A DNA stretch of 28,242 nucleotides, taken from positions 1 to 28,242 of IMG/VR virus record IMGVR_UViG_3300025705_000017, one strand, 5' to 3'. Positions 1 through 6,327 of the stretch are shown piece by piece. Made by a program: the position numbers and the translations under genes. This DNA comes from a virus. The notes under the pieces are model-generated. The model was not told the origin of the DNA, ran no database searches, and worked only from the letters and a program-made list of their open reading frames with translations. Position 1 is the stretch's first letter, and each line of letters starts with the position of its first letter.

Positions 1-1551
1 GACGCACCTATGGATTCACTACCTTGTGGGTTTAGAGGATATCAAACTAGACAGTATTCAGGAGTTAAATCACCATTCTTAGAATATAAAACAAAATACG
101 ACACACCAGGTGAAGTTATTTGGAACCCACCATTTGGTGCGGCTTCAGGTACAGACAATGAAACGAGAAGTTCAGGTGATAGAGTAAGAAGAACATACTT
201 AGGTGTTTCTAACACCGCAGGTATAGATGTGGATTTCTTATCATATAAAGGAAAACAAAATCCTACTAATTTAGCAACCGCTACTGATTCACAACCATGG
301 TCTTACCTAACTAAAGGTTACCATATGGATTCAGGAGCTACGGTTATTTTAATTTCATCTAACTATACTACTTCAGGTGAAACCGCTTTTGAAGTCGGTG
401 ACGCTAGTTTTGATGGGGAACCTCAAAATGAAAGTAACCCATATTACAGATTAAATGCACGTAAGTTCACTGTAGTACCGTCAGGAGGTTTTGATGGATG
501 GGACATATACAGACAATATAGAACTAACGGTGATAGGTACCAATTAGGTGCGTCTGGCTTTAGGGCTGGAGCAGCACCATCAATAACTTATCCAACCGCA
601 ACAGGGTGGGGGGCGTTTAAACAAATTGTTGGTCCAGACAAATTAACTTGGGCTAACACTGATTACTACGCATACCTATGGGGTCAGTACACATTCAATA
701 ATCCTGAATCGGTTAACATTAACGTGTTTACTACACCTGGTATTGATTATGTTAACAACTCAAATTTAGTTGAGTCGGCAATTGACATGATTGAACAGGA
801 CAGAGCAGATTCAGTTTATATTTGTACAACACCTGATTATAATATGTTTACACCTTCTTTAGGGAATTTTGATACGGACTTCATTTATCCTGAAGAGGCG
901 GTAGATAATTTAGAGGATACAGGAATTGACTCTAACTACACTGCATCTTATTACCCGTGGATTCTTACGAGAGATACTGTTAATAATACACAGATTTATC
1001 TTCCACCAACAGGTGAAGTTGTTAGAAACTTAGCATTAACAGACAACATCGCTTTCCCATGGTTCGCATCAGCGGGTTACACGAGAGGTTTAGTTAATTC
1101 TGTTAAAGCACGTAAAAAACTAACACAAGAAGATAGAGATACACTTTATCAAGGTAGATTAAACCCGATAGCAACCTTCTCTGATGTCGGTACAGTTATT
1201 TGGGGTAACAAAACTTTACAGATTAAAGAATCTGCACTTGATAGAATAAATGTTAGAAGATTATTACTACAAGCACGTAAGTTAATTTCGGCAGTAGCGG
1301 TAAGATTATTATTCGAACAAAACGATGAACAAGTTAGACAAGAGTTCTTAGACTCAGTTAATCCTATCTTAGATAGTATTAGAAGAGACAGAGGTTTGAT
1401 TGACTTTAGAGTTACAGTTTCAAATACACCTGAAGATTTAGACTCTAATACGTTAACAGGTAAAATTTACTTGAAACCAACAAGAGCACTTGAATTTATA
1501 GATATTGAATTCTTGATAACACCTACAGGAGCATCTTTTGAAGATATTTAA
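1..1551 (+). CDS. 18: Tail sheath protein (gp18-like), 5' end outside the window
   Basis: Contractile sheath subunit that surrounds the tail tube and shortens to drive it through the host envelope. The reading frame is open from base 1, and the first ATG (base 10) lies inside the protein, so the N-terminus is missing; about 516 codons are visible, against 659 residues in T4 gp18. The C-terminal third has the sheath family pattern: WGNKTL, then a helix with RINVRRLLLQARK, a LLFEQND segment, and a final strand block with YLKPTRALEFIDIEF ending in a short GASF tail. These C-terminal strands interlock neighbouring subunits in known sheaths. The tail tube gene follows about 1.2 kb downstream, as expected for the sheath/tube pair, although two extra genes are inserted. 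Family assignment is firm; the exact start is not visible. Confidence 0.93.
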   Translation, partial: DAPMDSLPCGFRGYQTRQYSGVKSPFLEYKTKYDTPGEVIWNPPFGAASGTDNETRSSGDRVRRTYLGVSNTAGIDVDFLSYKGKQNPTNLATATDSQPWSYLTKGYHMDSGATVILISSNYTTSGETAFEVGDASFDGEPQNESNPYYRLNARKFTVVPSGGFDGWDIYRQYRTNGDRYQLGASGFRAGAAPSITYPTATGWGAFKQIVGPDKLTWANTDYYAYLWGQYTFNNPESVNINVFTTPGIDYVNNSNLVESAIDMIEQDRADSVYICTTPDYNMFTPSLGNFDTDFIYPEEAVDNLEDTGIDSNYTASYYPWILTRDTVNNTQIYLPPTGEVVRNLALTDNIAFPWFASAGYTRGLVNSVKARKKLTQEDRDTLYQGRLNPIATFSDVGTVIWGNKTLQIKESALDRINVRRLLLQARKLISAVAVRLLFEQNDEQVRQEFLDSVNPILDSIRRDRGLIDFRVTVSNTPEDLDSNTLTGKIYLKPTRALEFIDIEFLITPTGASFEDI

Positions 1552-1572
1552 TAACTAACTATATTTATATTA

Positions 1573-1598
1573 AGGAGGAGGGTTAATTCCCTCCTCTT
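1573..1598 (+). other. GC-rich stem-loop after the sheath gene, no U-tract
   Basis: A 10-bp stem (1573-1582 with 1589-1598, one G-T pair) closes a 6-base loop. It is unusually G/C-rich for this genome. It is not followed by a T-run, so it does not look like a standard intrinsic terminator. It could stabilise or process the abundant sheath mRNA, or act as a weak terminator. The 5' arm contains GGAGG sequence that would be sequestered in the stem and lies about 50 bases from the next ATG, so it is unlikely to be a ribosome binding site. Confidence 0.5.
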
Positions 1599-1627
1599 AG
1601 CCAATTAAACGTTTAAACAAAAATAAA

Positions 1628-1771
1628 ATGGAATTCAAGAAAAAAACACTTAACGAGTCGTTAAACGTAAAGTCTGACGGAAAAAAGTCTTTTTCTAAAA
1701 AACCTCAGAATATTGTTATATCTGAGTCACAATTAGAAAGACTAATGGTAAAAATTAATAAGAAAAACTAA
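1628..1771 (+). CDS. Small basic protein, 47 aa, unknown function
   Basis: A short ORF with ATG at 1628 and TAA at 1769-1771, after an A-rich leader (caaaaataaa) and 8 bases before the next gene. The product is strongly basic in its first half (many Lys) and ends with a predicted amphipathic helix carrying the motif VISESQLERLM. Similar I-S-E-S-Q-L-x-x-L motifs occur at the ends of small phage proteins as I recall, but I cannot name a family. The tight spacing to the HAD gene and the in-frame start support it as real; it is too short for coding statistics. It could be a small virion or assembly factor; no function is claimed. Confidence 0.55.
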   Translation: MEFKKKTLNESLNVKSDGKKSFSKKPQNIVISESQLERLMVKINKKN

Positions 1772-1779
1772 GTAGAAAG

Positions 1780-2631
1780 ATGAGTTTAAAGAAGGTTATT
1801 AGAGAATTTTATCACGAAAAAAAATTACAAGAAGGGTTTGACCCTGAAGGTAATCCCGATTTAAAGTATTATGCTTTTGATTGGGATGATAATATTGCGA
1901 CTATGCCGACACAAATCATACTTTTGTCCGATGAGGACGAGGAGGTGGGAATGTCAACAGAAGACTTCGCCGACTATCGAGGTATGATTGGTAAAGAACC
2001 TTTTGAATATAAGGGTAAAATGATTGTAGGGTATGCCGATGACCCTTACAGAAATTTCGGAGTTAAGGGTGATAACGCCTTTATAGTGGACTCCCTATTA
2101 GCAAAACCAGGTCCATCGTGGAATGATTTTGTTGAAGCGATAAACGGGGGGTCAATTTTTTCAATAATCACTGCAAGAGGTCATACACCATCGGTATTAC
2201 GTGAAGCGATTTATAATATGATAGTGACTAACCATAACGGTATTAGCAAGGAGTCTTTAATTGACAATCTTAAAAAGTATCGTAATATGTCGGGTGATGA
2301 GGAAAAAGATTCGTCCATAATGATTAATGATTATTTGGATTTAAATAAATACCATCCTGTAACATATGGTGAAGGTAACGCTGCGGACCCTGAGGAGGGT
2401 AAAATTAAAGCTTTAAGGAGTTTTATTGCGTATGTTAAAGAAATGAGTGAGAGAATCGGTAAAAAAGCCTTTCTTAAGAATGATATAAAAAATAATTTCG
2501 TACCAATGATTGGGTTTTCTGATGATGACCCAGGCAATGTAGAAAAGATTAAAGCATTTTTAGATAAAGAATATAAAGATAAACCAGTTAAAATGTATTT
2601 AACTAAAGGAGGAGATAAAAAAGAAGTATAA
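1780..2631 (+). CDS. HAD-superfamily phosphatase-like protein
   Basis: Predicted 283-aa haloacid dehalogenase (HAD) fold hydrolase, a family that mostly removes phosphate from small molecules or proteins through an aspartyl-phosphate intermediate. Motif I is seen at residues 31-39 (YAFDWDDNI), giving D34 as nucleophile and D36 as acid/base. Motif II is the Thr in SIITARGH (T131). The acidic metal-binding motif IV is GFSDDDPGN (residues 245-253, D248/D249). All the key residues are present, so it is probably active. The 110 residues between motifs II and IV could hold a cap and the motif III lysine (several Lys, not resolved). It sits between the sheath and tube genes, which suggests co-expression with late structural proteins, but there is no direct evidence that it is in the virion. 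The substrate is unknown. ATG 1780 follows an A-rich leader without Shine-Dalgarno sequence. Confidence 0.75.
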   Translation: MSLKKVIREFYHEKKLQEGFDPEGNPDLKYYAFDWDDNIATMPTQIILLSDEDEEVGMSTEDFADYRGMIGKEPFEYKGKMIVGYADDPYRNFGVKGDNAFIVDSLLAKPGPSWNDFVEAINGGSIFSIITARGHTPSVLREAIYNMIVTNHNGISKESLIDNLKKYRNMSGDEEKDSSIMINDYLDLNKYHPVTYGEGNAADPEEGKIKALRSFIAYVKEMSERIGKKAFLKNDIKNNFVPMIGFSDDDPGNVEKIKAFLDKEYKDKPVKMYLTKGGDKKEV

Positions 2632-2707
2632 TTATTATTATATTTTATTTGCTCTAGTAGATTACTGAAAAAAAAATAAAAGTAAATAGAAAAACTTTTA
2701 AACTGGA

Positions 2708-2715
2708 TATTTATA
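2708..2715 (+). promoter_or_regulatory. TATTTATA box upstream of the tail tube gene (candidate late promoter)
   Basis: TATTTATA lies 36 bases before the tube ATG in a 120-base intergenic region that otherwise holds A-tracts and no convincing terminator. The same box precedes several other structural genes here. A role as the -10 element of a phage late promoter is an inference; such boxes also arise by chance in AT-rich DNA. Confidence 0.35.
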
Positions 2716-2751
2716 ATTAAATAAACTAAAGAAATATAAAACCAAAATACA

Positions 2752-3240
2752 ATGGCAGACTTATTAATGAAAATGCCCGTTCCCTATGAACCAAAAAGGA
2801 AGAACCGATTTATACTATCGTTTCCATCTTCATTGGGTATTAATTCTTGGTATGTTGAGTCTACATCAAGACCTAACATCCAAATCGGGTCAACAGAGAT
2901 TCCTTTTTTAAACACCTCTACATACGTAGCAGGTAGATTCGTGTGGAACACGATAAACGTTACATTCCGTGACCCAATTGGACCATCAGCGTCACAAGCG
3001 TTAATGGAGTGGGTTAGATTACATTCAGAGTCCGTAACAGGACGTATGGGATATGCTGCAGGTTATAAGAAAGACTTAGACCTAGAGATGTTAGACCCAA
3101 CAGGTGTGGCGGTTGAAAAATGGATTCTACAAGGAACATTTTTAACTGATGTTAATTTCGATAGTTTAGGATATAGTGATGATGCGTTAGCTACTATTAC
3201 AGCTACATTACGTCCTGATAGATGTATTTTGGTATACTAA
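2752..3240 (+). CDS. 19: Tail tube protein (gp19-like)
   Basis: Subunit of the inner tail tube through which DNA leaves the particle; 162 aa, close to T4 gp19 (163 aa). The sequence matches the family layout: an N-terminal KMPVPYEPKRKNRFILSFP strand pair, a WYVESTSRPNI loop, a central FVWNTINVTFRDPIGPS block and a C-terminal pair of strands ending near TITATLRPDRCILVY. The fold is the double-sheet barrel shared with Hcp. ATG at 2752 follows an A-rich leader (aaaccaaaatacaATG) without Shine-Dalgarno sequence. A strong terminator follows, so the tube mRNA probably ends here, consistent with the need for many copies. Confidence 0.93.
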   Translation: MADLLMKMPVPYEPKRKNRFILSFPSSLGINSWYVESTSRPNIQIGSTEIPFLNTSTYVAGRFVWNTINVTFRDPIGPSASQALMEWVRLHSESVTGRMGYAAGYKKDLDLEMLDPTGVAVEKWILQGTFLTDVNFDSLGYSDDALATITATLRPDRCILVY

Positions 3241-3282
3241 TATAAAACAAGTATTGATAATAAACCAATCAATTGTATATTT

Positions 3283-3318
3283 AAAACCATAGAGGTCATT
3301 GAACTTCTATGGTTTTTT
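3283..3318 (+). terminator. Intrinsic terminator after the tail tube gene
   Basis: A 13-bp stem (3284-3296 with 3303-3315, one G-T pair) with a 6-base loop is followed directly by a T-run (3313-3318). It ends the tube transcription unit 17 bases before the next ATG. Confidence 0.88.
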
Positions 3319-3334
3319 ATTTAAATAAACTATT

Positions 3335-4084
3335 ATGGACCAAGGAAAACAATACGGACAAGCAAATATGAATTTACCACACGATGTGGTACCATTACCA
3401 TCGCAAGGTATTTTTTACACTAATAAGAAAAAATCACTTAAAGTCGGTTATTTAACCGCTCAGGATGAAAACTTATTATTATCTAATTCAGGAAGTAAAA
3501 ACTTAGTGATGACATTACTAAAAAATAAAATTTACGAACCTGATTTTAATGTTAACGAATTATTAGATGGGGACGCCGAGGCTGTATTAATATTTTTAAG
3601 AAATACTGCGTTTGGTTCTGACTATAACTTTGTATTAAAAGACCCAAAAACAGGTAAGGATTTTAATTTTAAGGTGGCTTTAGATGAATTAAACATTGAA
3701 AAAACTAAGATAAAACCTAATGAAAAGGGCTTATTTGAATTTAATTTACCAAAAACAGGTGTCAATGTTGTATGTCGACTTTTAAATATTCAAGATACTA
3801 ATGAGTTATCTGAATTACCTGATTTATACCCTGACGGAGTAACGGTACCTCTTGTTACTAAACGGTTAGAAAAGTTAATCATTTCCATAGATGGGGATGA
3901 AAATAGAGAAAAAATATCAACCTTTATAAGTACGCTACCTATTATGGATTCAAAATTTATTAGAAACACAATGAAAGATTGTGAACCTAAGTTGGACCTT
4001 AATAGAACTACTACAGCCCCGTCAGGAGAAAAAGTGACTATGCGTATCACTTTTGGGGCGGAGTTTTTTCGTCCTTTCTTCTAA
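3335..4084 (+). CDS. Baseplate hub protein, gp26/gp51 (T4_baseplate) type
   Basis: A 249-aa protein with the pattern of the T4 baseplate hub assembly family (gp26/gp51 type) found in many T4-like phages. The N-terminus has the typical LPHDVVPLPSQGIFY segment followed by a strand with KVGYLTAQDENLLL. The middle has a short repeat of beta strands, and the tail ends in strands with FGAEFFRPFF. In T4 such proteins help assemble the central hub and need not be abundant in the virion. The position after the tube gene and before the tape measure fits. The TAA at 4082-4084 is preceded by TTC and followed by C, and the +1 frame continues open into the next ORF (see findings). Start ATG 3335 is clear. 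Which T4 gene it corresponds to is not certain, so no symbol is given. Confidence 0.72.
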   Translation: MDQGKQYGQANMNLPHDVVPLPSQGIFYTNKKKSLKVGYLTAQDENLLLSNSGSKNLVMTLLKNKIYEPDFNVNELLDGDAEAVLIFLRNTAFGSDYNFVLKDPKTGKDFNFKVALDELNIEKTKIKPNEKGLFEFNLPKTGVNVVCRLLNIQDTNELSELPDLYPDGVTVPLVTKRLEKLIISIDGDENREKISTFISTLPIMDSKFIRNTMKDCEPKLDLNRTTTAPSGEKVTMRITFGAEFFRPFF

Positions 4085-4097
4085 CTATAGGAAAATT

Positions 4098-4259
4098 ATG
4101 CTCGATGAGTTCTATTATCTAAGTAAACATGTTAATATGTCTTACTCAGACCTACAATTAATGCCCACCTTTGAGAGAAAGTTTTTTATTGATAAACTTT
4201 CATCTGAATTCCAAGAAAAAAACGAACAGATAGAAAAACAACGACAGAAATCTAGATAA
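4098..4259 (+). CDS. Short helical protein, possible C-terminal part of the gp26-like hub protein
   Basis: From ATG 4098 the product is 53 aa: MLDEFYYLSKHVNMSYSDLQ at the start, then LMPTFERKFFIDKL and a charged Lys/Gln-rich end. Pattern: two short helices around MSYSDLQLMPTFERKFF. The frame is open further upstream to 4038 (a TGA at 4035-4037 closes it), overlapping the preceding gene by about 45 bases in the +1 frame. A TTG at 4053 would give 68 aa, but the ATG is preferred. Either it is a separate small protein translated by coupling, or it is joined to the hub protein by +1 frameshifting. It may act as an assembly chaperone or hub partner; this is inferred from position only. Confidence 0.6.
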   Translation: MLDEFYYLSKHVNMSYSDLQLMPTFERKFFIDKLSSEFQEKNEQIEKQRQKSR

Positions 4260-4263
4260 TCGA

Positions 4264-4271
4264 TATTTATA
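4264..4271 (+). promoter_or_regulatory. TATTTATA box upstream of the tape measure gene
   Basis: TATTTATA ends 16 bases before the ATG at 4288. The surrounding bases (ATATTTATAATAAAAGAT) closely resemble those before the gene at 18069, which supports a shared signal. The function as late promoter is inferred. Confidence 0.4.
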
Positions 4272-4287
4272 ATAAAAGATATTTCAT

Positions 4288-6240
4288 ATGTTTATGTTTG
4301 ATTCCAATAATGGTGATGTAGAGAAGATAACGGGTAATATTGCCAGTAATATTAAAATGGCTGATATTTCTCTTCTTAATTTCACTAAAAGTCTTAAAAA
4401 TAGTTTAACCGATATACAAGGAGTAATTAACTCCGTGGCGGGTTATAATACTGTAGCCGCAAATACCGCTAGAGAGACTATGGGGTCCACAAGGATTGTT
4501 GGTAACGCAATACAAAAAGCGTCCGCAGCCGCCGCAGAAAATACTTTATTACTTGGAAAAGGTGTTGAAGATAATATTAAATTATATGGGGCTCTAAATG
4601 AGTCCATGATGAGATTAACATTTTTCACTGACAAACAAATTGAGTCGTTTCAAGTCTTAGGTTTTACCGCTAATATGTCTGCCGCGGAATTAGCTACCAT
4701 GGCTACCTCATTTGATACCTTAGGTTATACAACCGACAAAACATTGGAAACTATGGAAGGTATGACAAAACAGGCTCGGTCATATGGTTTAAATGTCTCA
4801 GAATTTATGGGTGGTGTTAACAAGAATTTAAAGTTAATGACATCATATAATTTTAAAGATGGTGTGAAAGGTCTTTCTAATATGGTTGCACAAGCTCAAT
4901 CTTTAAGAATTGATATGAGTACAACTGTTAGTTTAGCTGATAAATTAATGTCCCCTGAAGCCGCGATTGAAACCGCCGCAGGTTTCCAAATGTTAGGTGG
5001 TGCCATTGGTAAACTAGGTGACCCATTCCAGTTACTTCACATGGCTCAAACGGATATGGAAGGTCTACAAGATAGTGTTGTTGGTATGGCAGCGGCATCG
5101 GTGAATTTTAACGAAGAAACGGGTGAATTTAATATCCCTGTTACTGAGATGTATCGACTTAGAGAGGCTGCGGATTTAGCTGGAATGGGTTACCAAGAGA
5201 TGACCGAATTAGCTATGAAGGCAGCTCAAAAAAATAAGAAATTAGATATATTAGGTAATCTTAGTGGTGTAAATGATGAACAAAAAGAGTTAATTTCTAA
5301 TCTTGGTAAGATTAATGGAGACGGTAATATTGATATTACTATGCCTGACGGAACACTTAGACAAATTGGTCAAGGTTTCAATGATATGACCGCCAATGAT
5401 TATGCTGAATTAGAAAAAGTTGTAGCTAAAGATAAGATGAGTGAGCTCGATGTGGCTAAAAAATCGATGGGTTATCTTAATGAAATTGCCGCGGCTCAAT
5501 CAGTTCTAACGAATATGACTAGACTACAATTAGCACAAGGTGATGGTTTTACAAATATAGCGGAAGGTTTAGTAAGTTCTAGTACAAATGTGATTGACTC
5601 TCTTAAAGGTGAGAACGATAAAGGTGAAAGAGGCAAAGGTAGAAGGGCACAAGAATTTTTTCAAATACCTGATAAAGTTGTCGAAGCGTTTTCTTTGGGA
5701 TTAAGTCAATTAAAAGTAAGTCCAGACCAGGCCGATAAATTTGCGGATGCTGCGTATGGGTTTATTCAAAAGGCATTTGATTTAGCCGCTATAGAATATG
5801 GAAAATTTGATTTTGAAGGGGATGTTATGAAAAAACTTAAAGACCTTTTTCCTGGTTCGACCGCAACGCCTACTGAACGTTCAAACAATACGGAGGTTCA
5901 ACCTGTTACAGGTGAGGGTAATACAAATGAAAATAATGGAGGTGGGGAAGGTGTCCCACCCACTCAACGAGATAATTTCTCTGTGAATAATTTAAATACT
6001 TCAAGTCTTAACATTAATGAACCGACTACGAGTGCCATCGCATCTAATTCTAACCTTAATGTGAGTGGTGAAGTTAATTTAAAACTTGATAATATGCCGA
6101 CTAATTCGGTTATGACTAAGGAGGAGTTCGCTAGATACTTAATTAATAATCCAGACGCAATAGCCGCAATCAGTTCCCAACTACTTAATAAAGATGAGAC
6201 GTATGGTGGGTCTGTGACTAGTATGGGTAGGAACTCATAA
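4288..6240 (+). CDS. Probable tail tape measure protein (gp29 role)
   Basis: A 650-aa, mostly helical, Ala/Met/Asn-rich protein, probably the tape measure that sets tail length and later leaves with the DNA. Evidence: location between tube/hub genes and the large baseplate genes; a long helical N-terminal and central part (about residues 10-500) with runs such as NTARETMGSTRIVGNAIQK; and length close to T4 gp29 (590 aa). At roughly 1.5 angstrom per residue, 650 aa would fit a tail near 100 nm, which is a rough estimate. Residues about 525-590 are low-complexity (Asn, Thr, Gly, Ser), then a C-terminal strand segment with GEVNLKLDNMP and a helix with YLINNPDAIAAISS. There is no clear membrane segment or enzyme domain. 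The two Met codons at the start (MFMF) leave a 6-base doubt. It could instead be a hub-associated DNA-ejection protein. Confidence 0.6.
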   Translation: MFMFDSNNGDVEKITGNIASNIKMADISLLNFTKSLKNSLTDIQGVINSVAGYNTVAANTARETMGSTRIVGNAIQKASAAAAENTLLLGKGVEDNIKLYGALNESMMRLTFFTDKQIESFQVLGFTANMSAAELATMATSFDTLGYTTDKTLETMEGMTKQARSYGLNVSEFMGGVNKNLKLMTSYNFKDGVKGLSNMVAQAQSLRIDMSTTVSLADKLMSPEAAIETAAGFQMLGGAIGKLGDPFQLLHMAQTDMEGLQDSVVGMAAASVNFNEETGEFNIPVTEMYRLREAADLAGMGYQEMTELAMKAAQKNKKLDILGNLSGVNDEQKELISNLGKINGDGNIDITMPDGTLRQIGQGFNDMTANDYAELEKVVAKDKMSELDVAKKSMGYLNEIAAAQSVLTNMTRLQLAQGDGFTNIAEGLVSSSTNVIDSLKGENDKGERGKGRRAQEFFQIPDKVVEAFSLGLSQLKVSPDQADKFADAAYGFIQKAFDLAAIEYGKFDFEGDVMKKLKDLFPGSTATPTERSNNTEVQPVTGEGNTNENNGGGEGVPPTQRDNFSVNNLNTSSLNINEPTTSAIASNSNLNVSGEVNLKLDNMPTNSVMTKEEFARYLINNPDAIAAISSQLLNKDETYGGSVTSMGRNS

Positions 6241-6252
6241 TATTAATAGGGG

Positions 6253-6260
6253 TATCTTTG
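6253..6260 (+). promoter_or_regulatory. TAnnTTTG match (Bacteroidota-type -7 element), isolated
   Basis: TATCTTTG matches the -7 consensus TAnnTTTG of Bacteroidota primary sigma factors, in the gap before the 1591-aa gene. No TTTG or TTG is visible about 20 bases upstream where the -33 element should be. It is a weak candidate only. Confidence 0.25.
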
Positions 6261-6303
6261 TATAAATCTATTCTTTTAGTTTACACAAAATTATGTTACC
6301 ATC

Positions 6304-6311
6304 TATTTATC
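6304..6311 (+). promoter_or_regulatory. TATTTATC box upstream of the 1591-aa gene
   Basis: TATTTATC differs from the recurring TATTTATA box at the last base and ends 16 bases before ATG 6328, the same distance as at 4264-4271. The late promoter role is inferred. Confidence 0.35.
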
Positions 6312-6327
6312 TAAAAAGAATATATAG

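Noticed and set aside
1571-1582. GGAGGAGGG as a Shine-Dalgarno sequence for the 47-aa ORF
   Set aside because: It is about 50 bases from the ATG and base-paired in a hairpin; other genes here do not use this kind of site.
2331-2537. Minus-strand open frames, e.g. 2331-2537, 3790-4050, 11685-11963, 18246-18560, 24465-24773
   Set aside because: All lie opposite clearly coding + strand genes, have low-complexity or hydrophobic compositions expected of shadow frames, and show no promoter or family pattern.
4053-4259. TTG start at 4053 for the short hub-linked ORF (68 aa)
   Set aside because: An ATG at 4098 gives a more plausible N-terminus; the upstream part would be shadow coding of the preceding gene unless frameshifting joins them.
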